DNA from: a virus
Reading direction: 5' to 3' (one strand)
IMG/VR virus record: IMGVR_UViG_3300043496_000032
Coordinates: 1-47,244 of that record
Length of the DNA stretch: 47,244 nt
Shown: positions 16,805 to 24,000 of the stretch, one piece after another
How positions within the stretch are numbered: position 1 is the first letter of the stretch
Layout of the letters: every line of letters starts with the position of its first letter
Position numbers and translations under genes: made by a program
Notes under the pieces: model-generated
Databases searched by the model: none
Seen by the model: the letters and a program-made list of their open reading frames with translations, nothing else
What the model was told of the DNA's origin: nothing

Positions 16805-19062
16805 TTGAGGTCGCTCCAACGCTGCTTACCGTAGCCAATGTCACAGGGAATGAACATAGTTCTCTCCACGCCATCAGCTCCCTTTATCTGTACTCGTGTA
16901 TTCATGTACTCATCCATAATCCTGTGAGGATCGAAATCAGGCCTGTAGCTGAACAGTATCGAATCATGTATCTGTGCCTTCAACCTGATTGGAAGATCCT
17001 CGTAGACTTGCGCTTTCCAGACTTTGTAGAACTCCCTGTTGATAAGGTGGACTGATAGGTTTTGTGGTTCGTGGGCGACGGCAGCATTAAGATCACGTTT
17101 GTTTTTGTCGGGAGATCCGAAGAAGTAACGTGTCCAACCAAGGGGACTAACCAGTTTCTTACCCAAAAGGATCCGCTTAACGATACTCTCGTACCAGAGT
17201 CCCTTAACTCTTGGGTAAGTCCGTGAGTAAGCGGCCAGTAGAAATTCCGTAACTCGCCTAAGTGTAAAGTGGGCAGGGAGTTTAAGAAGGGCTTTGGCAC
17301 GTATAACATTTTTCGGTCCCATGGTATCCAACATAACGTCGGGACCCATGTTATAGTTTGCTCCATGATTTGTCCTCTTGCTAAGATCACGTAGTTCAGT
17401 ATCAAGTATCTTCTTAGGTGGACCGTGATCTATGATTTTGTTGTACGGAACTCCGAAGAAAGCATTAGCATTGTGGCTGTGAAACTCTACCTTCGGATTC
17501 TCCAGTACCTCGATCAGCTTAGTTTCTCCACTGAGATAACCAACGCATCTTGCTTCTGACTGAGCCTTGTCAATTTCAGCGAGCAACCATCCTGGATCTG
17601 CAAGTACACACTGCTTGACGGAATCTCCACGAGGTATGTTCTGAATCTGTAATCCGCACCAAAACCAAGACTCTTTACTTGCGAGTCTGAGAGTATCTGT
17701 GCCTGCAGGGTTGAGGGAGTAGTAGAGTCTTCCATGCCAAAATTTCTCCGGTACGAAATAGGTAGAGACTAACTTAGCTGTCTCTCTGTGTGTAGTTACC
17801 TGCGACAGAATCAAGTCGTTGAATACCGAGGTGGCTTTAGCCTTCTGCATCTCGATAGCACCAGTTCCTTTGAGTCCCTTGATACCCAGAACATGGAACA
17901 ACTTGGTAACTTGCTGCCAAGAACCCGGATTAAACTGGGGCGTGTCGGTTATGTATTGTAAGCGTTGAAGGTTCTTCTCTACCTTATCCTGTTCTTCCTT
18001 CCGTACTACTTGAAGTCGCTCCATATCCATAACAAGACCATCCAGACCACAGTGGAGGCAAGGAAAGACCAACGGAAATTCCTCGAGATAGTTGCGTACT
18101 GCCCAATCTGGCATCTCATGGATCAGTGCTAGGCAACTGTTGAGAGTAGCCCAGTGATCTAGGGCATTGTATCTGTAATAATCGTGCAGATTGCCCGACT
18201 TTCCATCATCTTTCCAGTATCTAATTCTTCTAACACTGAACGCGGTAATGAAATCGAGACGTTTAGGAAGCTCGGAATACCAAGAATGAAAGAGGTGCTG
18301 AGTGTCCCAATACCAGTGTGATGGGAGACAATTCCATCTCGCTTTATAAGCGTTATCGTACATTCCATTTTGAAATACTTTCCTTACAGGAAGCTCGCCA
18401 AGTTGTCTGGTGAGTGCCCAAGCTTCAGGGCTGTTAAATGGGATGACGATAGAGAGAGTGCTATGAGTTCGTCTAAAGTAAGCCGTGAAACCACATACTG
18501 TAATTCGTCTTTGTTCATCACCGATAGCAGTCTCAATGTCGTCCGCAATGAAGTCAGCAGATCGGAACAATCCGATAAGTTCACTGCATCGTTCGGTATT
18601 TGTGACATCTACTACCTCCCACTTGAATGCTGTTTGTGGAAACCACTTGTCTGGAGCAGTTACCTTGCTGATGTAGCGCTCAAATAGAAAAGGCCCATAA
18701 GGCACAGTGACGAGATGAGCAAGAGGATTGAGAACCAGTAACTCCCTAGCCGGAATACTCTTGCCAACTGGATGCAACTCCAATAGAGAGCCAGCGTAAT
18801 CGTCAAGTGTGACACCGCGACGAGTATTGGGGGGTTGGTAATCATATTGATCTTCTAATACCAGCTTGAGGGCTTCTGGGGAAGTACACAGAACTGCTGT
18901 TGCCTCAACTCTCTGTGCTATTAACTGAACGTCGGATGCTGTGTTGATTGTACTGCGTGTGATTGCTTTGAGTTGCCAACCACGACACACTTGCAACTGG
19001 CTGAGCTTGGTGAAGTACGGTTTATCCTCATCACTGCAAACTAGCAGGAGTACCTTGCTCAC
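16801..19062 (-). CDS. Family A DNA polymerase with 3'-5' exonuclease domain
   Basis: The protein has 753 residues; GTG start overlapping the previous stop (GTGA), AAGGTGA 5 bases upstream. Exonuclease motifs: DIET near 175 (Exo I), NGMYDNAY (Exo II) and YRYNALDHWATL (Exo III). Polymerase motifs: A as EIDKAQSEAR (about 492-502), B as RDLSKRTNHGANYNM (about 554-568), C as AQIHDSILF (about 695-703). Motif C has Ser where Pol I has Glu (HDE); the catalytic Asp is kept. The first 150 residues are not recognised. It is the replicative polymerase of the phage, at the distal end of the leftward arm after the recombination genes. No 5'-3' exonuclease domain is present. Confidence 0.93.
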   Translation of the reverse strand: MSKVLLLVCSDEDKPYFTKLSQLQVCRGWQLKAITRSTINTASDVQLIAQRVEATAVLCTSPEALKLVLEDQYDYQPPNTRRGVTLDDYAGSLLELHPVGKSIPARELLVLNPLAHLVTVPYGPFLFERYISKVTAPDKWFPQTAFKWEVVDVTNTERCSELIGLFRSADFIADDIETAIGDEQRRITVCGFTAYFRRTHSTLSIVIPFNSPEAWALTRQLGELPVRKVFQNGMYDNAYKARWNCLPSHWYWDTQHLFHSWYSELPKRLDFITAFSVRRIRYWKDDGKSGNLHDYYRYNALDHWATLNSCLALIHEMPDWAVRNYLEEFPLVFPCLHCGLDGLVMDMERLQVVRKEEQDKVEKNLQRLQYITDTPQFNPGSWQQVTKLFHVLGIKGLKGTGAIEMQKAKATSVFNDLILSQVTTHRETAKLVSTYFVPEKFWHGRLYYSLNPAGTDTLRLASKESWFWCGLQIQNIPRGDSVKQCVLADPGWLLAEIDKAQSEARCVGYLSGETKLIEVLENPKVEFHSHNANAFFGVPYNKIIDHGPPKKILDTELRDLSKRTNHGANYNMGPDVMLDTMGPKNVIRAKALLKLPAHFTLRRVTEFLLAAYSRTYPRVKGLWYESIVKRILLGKKLVSPLGWTRYFFGSPDKNKRDLNAAVAHEPQNLSVHLINREFYKVWKAQVYEDLPIRLKAQIHDSILFSYRPDFDPHRIMDEYMNTRVQIKGADGVERTMFIPCDIGYGKQRWSDLK

Positions 19063-19250
19063 CGAGTCACCTTATCCCAGATCTTGTTTAGTACTTCTAA
19101 CTGCTTAGGACTGAGACTACCTTTCTCCTTGAACTGTTTGCTAACAGAGTCGATGAAGTTCCGTTCCCAATCAGTTAATCGTTCCTCTCTGTTCTCGCAA
19201 TCCGTAATGATCTGTTCTACTTCATCATTCGGTTGGTTCGAATCTGCCAT
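19059..19250 (-). CDS. Small protein upstream of the polymerase, unknown function
   Basis: 63 residues, with GGAG 7 bases before the ATG. The C-terminal half, LTDWERNFIDSVSKQF then GSLSPKQLEVLNKIW, is a helix-turn-helix-like module that recurs in phage and bacterial proteins of DNA metabolism, often as a C-terminal extension. The N-terminus is acidic. Its stop is fused to the polymerase start, so the two are translationally coupled; a polymerase accessory role is possible but not shown. Confidence 0.7.
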   Translation of the reverse strand: MADSNQPNDEVEQIITDCENREERLTDWERNFIDSVSKQFKEKGSLSPKQLEVLNKIWDKVTR

Positions 19251-19261
19251 TTCCTATCTCC

Positions 19262-19286
19262 AAAGAAATGGGGGTGGTTAGCCCCC
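19262..19286 (-). terminator. Possible attenuator-type hairpin
   Basis: On the minus strand GGGGG-CTAACCA-CCCCC (19286 to 19270) followed by ATTTCTTT. It lies in the 43-base gap between the SSB-like gene and the next one, just before its ribosome site. The T-tract is interrupted, so it would be a weak or partial terminator. Confidence 0.45.
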
Positions 19287-19293
19287 GTGGAAG

Positions 19294-19776
19294 TTACTGA
19301 ATGACGACGTTCAGAACTTGTGCGAAGGGATTCTCCTTCTTCGGATCATCCTTCTTGTTGAACCGGTGCTTAACAGTAGCCGTAACAACCACGTTCTGCA
19401 CTAGGTCGCGGACGAGTGAGCGCATGTTGGTAACACCAAAGTGTGTAGCGTAAGGAGAGAAGGACTTCTTCATGTTCCCTTCTCCGAACTCATTACCAAG
19501 CATGAACATCTCACCGAACTTGCTGCCAATGACAGGCGGCTTCTCAGTGGGATCTGCCAGCTGCACAATGTCAGTGATTTCGTAGTTGAGAACCACGACA
19601 CTGCGTTCTTCCGTGTTCTTCTCATCCTTGGGCAGCTTCTTCAGCTCTGCGTTTACCAACAAGTTGTAAGTTCCGAGCGGAGGAACATCGAAACTGGGAA
19701 TGTCTTCGATATCTTCCAAGCTGCGATCCAGTGCATCAAAGGCTGCATCATCAGGAGTGGAGGTATTCGTGTTCAT
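19294..19776 (-). CDS. Candidate single-stranded DNA-binding protein
   Basis: 160 residues with a very acidic start (LDRSLEDIEDIPSFD), then a beta-rich core (GTYNLLVNAELKKL, RSVVVLNYEITDIVQL, VIGSKFGEMFMLGN) and a basic stretch near the end (VKHRFNKKDDPKKE). The core strand pattern could be an OB fold. It lies between the Sak4-like ATPase and the polymerase, where phages commonly carry SSB. The acidic tail is at the N-terminus rather than the usual C-terminus. The call rests mainly on context and could be wrong. Confidence 0.4.
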   Translation of the reverse strand: MNTNTSTPDDAAFDALDRSLEDIEDIPSFDVPPLGTYNLLVNAELKKLPKDEKNTEERSVVVLNYEITDIVQLADPTEKPPVIGSKFGEMFMLGNEFGEGNMKKSFSPYATHFGVTNMRSLVRDLVQNVVVTATVKHRFNKKDDPKKENPFAQVLNVVIQ

Positions 19777-19821
19777 AGCGTTCTTTCGTTAAGTTGGATT
19801 CGTGTATGTGAGGTAGATCGT

Positions 19822-20100
19822 TTAGAGTTGATCGTTTGGTGCGTTCTCCTTGAGTAGTGTAAGAAATCTGATTGCTCCTTCGATATCTTCCTTGGTTGCT
19901 ATCCTCTTTGCAGAAATGTAGCAAGGTTCGGAGGAAAAGGTACGAACGTACAGAGCGATACCGAAAGCTCCATCCATCAACGGAGCATTACTGGAAGAGT
20001 TCGATGAGGCCTTTGCCTTCTGTAAGTTTCTTGCCAGTTCTGGATCCAATGATTGCTGAACTATTCTGACTAGCATCTGAGTAGGCTCGGTATCTTCCAT
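19822..20100 (-). CDS. Small protein overlapping the end of the Sak4-like gene
   Basis: The frame is open for 92 residues from an ATG at 20100 that has GGAG 7 bases upstream, but this would overlap the preceding gene by 113 bases. A later ATG at 19977 (MDGAFGIALYVRTF, 51 residues) would remove the overlap but has no ribosome site. The conserved-looking part is the last 50 residues (strand, Cys-containing turn, then helix EDIEGAIRFLTLLKEN). Existence likely, start uncertain, function unknown. Confidence 0.5.
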   Translation of the reverse strand: MEDTEPTQMLVRIVQQSLDPELARNLQKAKASSNSSSNAPLMDGAFGIALYVRTFSSEPCYISAKRIATKEDIEGAIRFLTLLKENAPNDQL

Positions 20101-20782
20101 TTACGAACTCCGTGTAGATTACGTCGTCGAAGTACTTGGCGAAGGTTTTGCTGAAGTTACTGGTGCCACCGATAGGCACCAACCTTTTCTTCTTATCTTC
20201 CATCTCTACCATCTGCTCGTGGGAGATACAGATGACGTTGAAGTTGCACTGTTGGACGATAGAGAATATCCTATCCATCAGGAAACCTTGCTTTCGGTAA
20301 TCATCCCAGTCTGGTTTGTAATCATCGTTACCCTTGGCAATATGTTCTCTGCAGATATGATTCATTGCTGAGGCAGCCAACTGAGATACCGAGTCCGTAA
20401 CAAGAATGTCTCTGTCCGTAAAAGTTTCGGTGTTGATACTAGTGAAGCCGTTGGGAAAGTTTTTTGTACAGCTTGCACAATTGACTCGTCCGTCACGGTG
20501 ACATATCTTGAGCTGACCACCCTTGGTAACTTTGAGAAGAGTTTCAATTCCAATAGGAAAAGTCTGGGTGTCTGGGATGTTAAAGAGTTCGATATTCTCC
20601 AAATGTCCCTTCGCGGCAGAATCGGGTCGGAGTAGAGTTTTAACTCCAGCGTCAAGATCGAACCACCATAAGTGGTAACCGTGTGCTGCAAGGCTTCCAA
20701 CAAGTTCTGTTTTACCGCTTTTCGGAGGTCCATATACCAGTACCTTTCTGCGAACAGATGGAACGTAATCAGTTAATTTCAC
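19988..20782 (-). CDS. Sak4-like RecA-type ATPase (AAA_24), recombination
   Basis: The GTG at 20782 is chosen because GGAGG stands 6 bases before it and it leaves only a 14-base overlap; an upstream ATG at 20821 lacks this. That gives 264 residues. Walker A is YGPPKSGKTEL (about 16-26), and the Walker B strand is DILVTDSVSQL near 122. A Cys/His cluster CHRDGRVNCASC (near 95) may bind zinc, and the RecA-like core ends with SKTFAKYFDDVIYTEF. This is the layout of Sak4, the phage single-strand-annealing or RecA-like recombinase that works with SSB. The Cas4-like nuclease gene is just upstream and the SSB candidate downstream, forming a recombination block. Confidence 0.75.
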   Translation of the reverse strand: MKLTDYVPSVRRKVLVYGPPKSGKTELVGSLAAHGYHLWWFDLDAGVKTLLRPDSAAKGHLENIELFNIPDTQTFPIGIETLLKVTKGGQLKICHRDGRVNCASCTKNFPNGFTSINTETFTDRDILVTDSVSQLAASAMNHICREHIAKGNDDYKPDWDDYRKQGFLMDRIFSIVQQCNFNVICISHEQMVEMEDKKKRLVPIGGTSNFSKTFAKYFDDVIYTEFVNGRYRAYSDASQNSSAIIGSRTGKKLTEGKGLIELFQ

Positions 20783-20960
20783 GAGGAACCTCCACACCAA
20801 GTTCTTGGAGTTCCGCAGCAATCATGTTGATTGTTTGCTGATGTTCCACACACATCTTCTTGTGATGTGCTATCTGACCTTCGTTGTAAGCAAGAAGTTT
20901 AAGGTTCTCTTCAAACTCCTCCCTTAACTTCATTGCCTGTGCAAGTTGTTCAAAGTTCAT
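20769..20960 (-). CDS. Small coiled-coil protein
   Basis: 63 residues, nearly all helix with heptad spacing (FEQLAQAMKLREEFEENLKL then QQTINMIAAELQEL). ATG overlaps the nuclease stop (ATGA), and its end overlaps the Sak4-like start and carries its ribosome site. It may be an oligomerising partner of either neighbour; no family recognised. Confidence 0.65.
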   Translation of the reverse strand: MNFEQLAQAMKLREEFEENLKLLAYNEGQIAHHKKMCVEHQQTINMIAAELQELGVEVPREIN

Positions 20961-21952
20961 AGTGCAGCCCTCTGTTGTGCTACCAAGTCGGAAAGCTTGA
21001 ATGCAAAGTTCACGTTCTCTGCCGTGCGTTCCGCCGGTATATCCTCATAGCTGCTTGCATGAGTTGTAAGATCACAGATTCCAAAGTACTTACATCTGCG
21101 TCCGAATTGATTGGCACACGATTCTCCTCGCTTGGGAAAAAAGTTAAGCTGCCGATACTGACGGATCGAAGCGTGATCAAGTAGTAAGTCTTGAAGCCAT
21201 CCAGACTTCTCTGTGAAGCTCTTGAGGAATGGGAGGATTTGCCATTCTCTTGAGGTGCTAGAGTACACAATATAGATAACCTCGTAATCGGTGTTCCCGG
21301 GGGAGATAGAGTCAAGAACGACCGAGTAGGAGAGTGCTTGGCTGGAGTTGTAGTAGAGTGCTTCGTCAACAGATGAGTAGCCAGTTGTTTTGCACTCAAG
21401 GACAGCCAACTTTTTTGTACCTCTGTGTTGAAGGATAAGATCGATGTGTCCATAGTGTTGATACCCGTTTTCAGCATCTACCATGAATGCGATTTCTACT
21501 GCGGGTTCTCCGCTAGGTAACCTGTAGACATCGTACTCTTGTAGCAATCCTTGATGATGGAACTGTTCTATTGCGATTTGCGCGTGCGCGAGCGACTTGC
21601 CCTTACCGTTATCTCCAAAGTAATCCGCTTTCCAGCTAACGAAGCTGGCAAAGAGTCCGGCAGTAATCGAACCTGTTGCAAGAAGGGTTGAAATTCCTGC
21701 TCCAACAGAATGTCCGAAGGCAAAGTCAAGGTTAGGTTGGGCAATGTAATCTGTACTGGCGGGTTGTTTCGCACTAGCTTTCTCCTGTTGGAACAAACGA
21801 GGACAACGATGGAGGTCGAGAAGTTGCGAGTAGGAAGTACAGTTGTCGAATGCAACTATCTTCCTGTACTCCTTATCTGTGACGTCTCCAGCCAGTTTCT
21901 TCCATCCCGGCTGGAGTTCCATAGTATCTAAGACCGCAAACGGATCAGTCAT
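20957..21952 (-). CDS. Cas4/RecB-like PD-(D/E)XK nuclease with probable Fe-S cluster
   Basis: The protein has 331 residues; GGAGG lies 9 bases before the ATG, which overlaps the previous stop (TAATG). The nuclease core is GHIDLIL (about 167-173) followed by LAVLECKTTG (about 181-190), giving D...E-x-K. One Cys lies near 49 in HRCPRLFQQ, and three more near 277-293 in SCANQFGRRCKYFGIC. A single N-terminal Cys plus a C-terminal trio is the 4Fe-4S arrangement of Cas4 and AddB nucleases. Phage Cas4-like enzymes resect DNA ends to make ssDNA for annealing proteins, which fits the adjacent Sak4-like gene. There is no CRISPR locus, so an adaptation role is not implied. Confidence 0.8.
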   Translation of the reverse strand: MTDPFAVLDTMELQPGWKKLAGDVTDKEYRKIVAFDNCTSYSQLLDLHRCPRLFQQEKASAKQPASTDYIAQPNLDFAFGHSVGAGISTLLATGSITAGLFASFVSWKADYFGDNGKGKSLAHAQIAIEQFHHQGLLQEYDVYRLPSGEPAVEIAFMVDAENGYQHYGHIDLILQHRGTKKLAVLECKTTGYSSVDEALYYNSSQALSYSVVLDSISPGNTDYEVIYIVYSSTSREWQILPFLKSFTEKSGWLQDLLLDHASIRQYRQLNFFPKRGESCANQFGRRCKYFGICDLTTHASSYEDIPAERTAENVNFAFKLSDLVAQQRAAL

Positions 21953-22266
21953 TACTCAGAACCTCCGTTGAAAGTTAACTCGGATGAGCCAGTTGGCGTT
22001 GGGGAAGCGGAAGGTAAGCCAGTCTTTGCGAGCAAAGCTACTTCTGCTATTGAACGTTGCACAGCAAGCAGGTCGTTCACAAACTGCTCGAAAATAAGGT
22101 TCTGGTTCTCCGCAATGGTAACAGAAGCCAAAGAGCTTGTTTGGACTGACAGTTGCCTCACATTCATAAGCATACGGATTGATGCCGCTAAGCGCAGTAA
22201 AGACTGTCGAAGGTCGTGCATCTCCTCTAAACTGAAGCGCTCGAAGAATGATTGTAGCGTACTCAT
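21952..22266 (-). CDS. Small helical protein, unknown function
   Basis: 104 residues, strongly helical for the first 85 (FERFSLEEMHDLRQSLLRLA, NLIFEQFVNDLLAVQRSIAE), then a Pro/Ser/Thr-rich tail. Its end overlaps the nuclease start by one base and its start overlaps the previous gene (ATGA), so this frame is the coding one. No family recognised. Confidence 0.65.
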   Translation of the reverse strand: MSTLQSFFERFSLEEMHDLRQSLLRLAASIRMLMNVRQLSVQTSSLASVTIAENQNLIFEQFVNDLLAVQRSIAEVALLAKTGLPSASPTPTGSSELTFNGGSE

Positions 22267-22472
22267 ACATTGTTGCCCTCATTAGGAACACGTTGATTTA
22301 ATTCCCGCATCAATTTCACTGTTTCCTCCAGCTTACTATACAAGTCGTCTGCTGTCTTTCTCTGTTGTTGATCTAGAGCTAAGCACGCATTCTTGAGATG
22401 CAGTTCTGCTTGCTCCAACAGAAGCACACGCTTGCTAAGTTGATGAACACGGAGACGAAGATCATCGCTCAT
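22263..22472 (-). CDS. Small coiled-coil protein
   Basis: 69 residues with continuous heptads (LRVHQLSKRVLLLEQAELHL, DDLYSKLEETVKLMREL). Linked by 4-base ATGA overlaps to both neighbours. It belongs to a run of short helical genes between 22.0 and 23.8 kb whose functions are unknown. Confidence 0.65.
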   Translation of the reverse strand: MSDDLRLRVHQLSKRVLLLEQAELHLKNACLALDQQQRKTADDLYSKLEETVKLMRELNQRVPNEGNNV

Positions 22473-22768
22473 AGATCCGCCGCTGTGATACCTTTGGCCA
22501 TCTTAGTGTTCGCAGCCTTGGTACTCTTCATTACGGTTTGCATTATCACTGTTCCGGTGACTTGTGCTTGCCCTCTGATTAGTTGCCTGATCTGATCATC
22601 ACTCAGCAAGTGGTTCAGTTCCTCGTAACGAGTGAGGTTACGATGGATTGCTGCTAGATGACCGGGCAGTGTAGGATCTGATTTGAGTAACAGAGATTCG
22701 ATATCGTGAATCTTCTGAAACGTTTCATCCAGCACTGGCTTTAGTGACTCTGGAATTACTGTTTCCAT
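22469..22768 (-). CDS. Small helical protein, unknown function
   Basis: 99 residues; GAGG lies 7 bases before the ATG, and the stop overlaps the next ATG. Two amphipathic helices are followed by a Thr/Met-rich stretch (QVTGTVIMQTVMKSTKAANT). No family recognised. Confidence 0.62.
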   Translation of the reverse strand: METVIPESLKPVLDETFQKIHDIESLLLKSDPTLPGHLAAIHRNLTRYEELNHLLSDDQIRQLIRGQAQVTGTVIMQTVMKSTKAANTKMAKGITAADL

Positions 22769-23148
22769 GGTGGCACCTCATGCATTGCTCTTGCTAACCG
22801 AACTGCTAACTCCATCTGATCGTTGTTGTTGTACTCAGCTGGAGAGTGTAGACGTGATAGACCGCGCTTTACTCGTAGTTCGTCCAGAAATTTTTTGCAA
22901 ATTCCGTCAACGTTTTCCGTATCGAACTGAGTTACTGTGTCGAGTATCAGGTCCATTGCTTGCACGAACATGGGACCATTGTTCCACATCATGTATTGCA
23001 CTGGACTGTTCCACAAGTTCGGCCAATGATCTACTAGCTCTCGGCGTAGAGCATTGTAGGACTCAGGAAACATGTAGACCTTGGTGCTAATGTGTTCCTT
23101 AGTCCTATCAACAGACATATCGTGTTTGGTTGGATCACCCTTGCTCAT
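22756..23148 (-). CDS. Hypothetical protein, unknown function
   Basis: 130 residues from the ATG at 23148, chosen because it comes just after the previous stop; an earlier start would run into the upstream gene. It is Trp- and Met-rich in the middle (DHWPNLWNSPVQYMMWNNG) and has a C-terminal helix ending HEVPPWKQ. Charged and soluble, no membrane segment. No clear ribosome site is visible. Function unknown. Confidence 0.6.
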   Translation of the reverse strand: MSKGDPTKHDMSVDRTKEHISTKVYMFPESYNALRRELVDHWPNLWNSPVQYMMWNNGPMFVQAMDLILDTVTQFDTENVDGICKKFLDELRVKRGLSRLHSPAEYNNNDQMELAVRLARAMHEVPPWKQ

Positions 23149-23150
23149 GA

Positions 23151-23363
23151 TTAGCGATCGAAGTAGATAAGAGTTGCGATGATGAAGGCAGCAAGTTGTC
23201 TGCTCTTGCAAGGACGCATCGTTATGATGTTCTCCAAGTACTGTGCTTGTGCCTCAGTTGGTTCCTTGTCCTGTGCCTTTGTCAGCGCATCATACAAGTT
23301 AATAGTTCCGTCATTCTCTCGGAACGTATCGAAATCAGGGAAGTTAATAACAGGATGACTCAT
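23151..23363 (-). CDS. Small hypothetical protein
   Basis: 70 residues beginning MSHPVINFPDFDTF and ending in a hydrophobic helix (SRQLAAFIIATLIYFD) that could be membrane-associated or a buried core helix. The start overlaps the previous stop (ATGA). No family recognised. Confidence 0.6.
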   Translation of the reverse strand: MSHPVINFPDFDTFRENDGTINLYDALTKAQDKEPTEAQAQYLENIITMRPCKSRQLAAFIIATLIYFDR

Positions 23364-23611
23364 AGATTTTCTCCAGAGTAGGTTAAGGAAAATTCGAGAC
23401 GAATGTGTGTAGGTTTGTCAGGTATCTGTATCTCCTTGATAGTCATGGTTCCAAAGCTCGGCAGTCCTGTCATGTTCCTTGCTCGCTTGATTAACCACTT
23501 CTCTTTCTGTAGTGCTTTCTTCAATGTACGAGCGTGACTCTTGTGACAGATTACTGTTACTATCTCCCGTCTTGCTATCTTGCTCCATAGTTCTGCATAC
23601 TGGCGTGTCAT
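23360..23611 (-). CDS. Small basic protein, unknown function
   Basis: 83 residues, basic (ARTLKKALQKEKWLIKRARN). GAGG stands 6 bases before the ATG, and the in-frame bases just before it are TAA TAG, so this start is well supported. It overlaps the longer frame to its right by 194 bases, more than any other pair here. A strand-helix opening (REIVTVICHKSHARTLKKAL) resembles the start of that neighbour. DNA binding is possible from charge only. Confidence 0.6.
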   Translation of the reverse strand: MTRQYAELWSKIARREIVTVICHKSHARTLKKALQKEKWLIKRARNMTGLPSFGTMTIKEIQIPDKPTHIRLEFSLTYSGENL

Positions 23612-23816
23612 CTATTACCTCATAGTTGTAGGCAGGACGAGCGGGATTGAACCAGAAATAGGCAATCCCTGCTACTGAATCCCATCGGGCACGGAGCGTA
23701 TCCGTCTTGCCAATGAGTCCAGTTAGCAGGGACTGTTTTCTGTGTAGCGTAGTTCTTAGTACGTTGAATTGCTGTTGGCTTGAACACCGAACAGTTATCT
23801 CTCGTACCTCGAACAA
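23418..23816 (-). CDS. Hypothetical protein, probably only its N-terminal half conserved
   Basis: 132-residue frame from a TTG at 23816; no ATG or GTG is available and the ribosome site is weak. The first 70 residues look like a real domain (REITVRCSSQQQFNVLRTTL, AYFWFNPARPAYNYEV). The last 60 residues, which overlap the next gene, are Ser/Glu/Arg-rich and look like an out-of-frame read. A lost stop or an indel near 23610 would explain this. Existence of the N-terminal part is likely; the 3' end is doubtful. Confidence 0.4.
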   Translation of the reverse strand: MFEVREITVRCSSQQQFNVLRTTLHRKQSLLTGLIGKTDTLRARWDSVAGIAYFWFNPARPAYNYEVIDDTPVCRTMEQDSKTGDSNSNLSQESRSYIEESTTEREVVNQASKEHDRTAELWNHDYQGDTDT

Positions 23817-23859
23817 CCTATTGTATATCTGATTTGAGTCGATTGACGGACTCCACGTA

Positions 23860-23984
23860 GTTTTCTACTCTACTCACAGGGAACAGAGTAGAAAACCAAC
23901 TCCTAGAACCACCCACTACGACGGAGACAGAAGTTGGGAAAGACCACTAGGAGATCCGGCTTTGGTTATCCGGTAGTGATCTTT
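23860..23984 (-). repeat. Two strong hairpins in a 184-base intergenic gap
   Basis: First: a perfect 12-bp inverted repeat GTTTTCTACTCT (23860-23871) / AGAGTAGAAAAC (23885-23896), loop 13. Second: AAAGACCACTA (23939-23949) pairs with TAGTGATCTTT (23974-23984), 11 pairs with one G-U, and encloses an inner CCGG/CCGG (23956-23959, 23970-23973). Both lie between the 246-residue gene and the run of small genes; they may end one transcript and regulate the next. No convincing T-run follows either. Confidence 0.6.
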
Positions 23985-24000
23985 ATTAGGTTGGTTGCTG

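Noticed and set aside
20957-21952. CRISPR adaptation gene (Cas4)
   Set aside because: No Cas1/Cas2 and no repeat-spacer array in the window; phage Cas4-like nucleases serve recombination.
21956-22291. Alternative 111-codon minus-strand frame with many Cys
   Set aside because: Zinc-finger-like appearance, but it is out of frame with the gene that is coupled at both ends.
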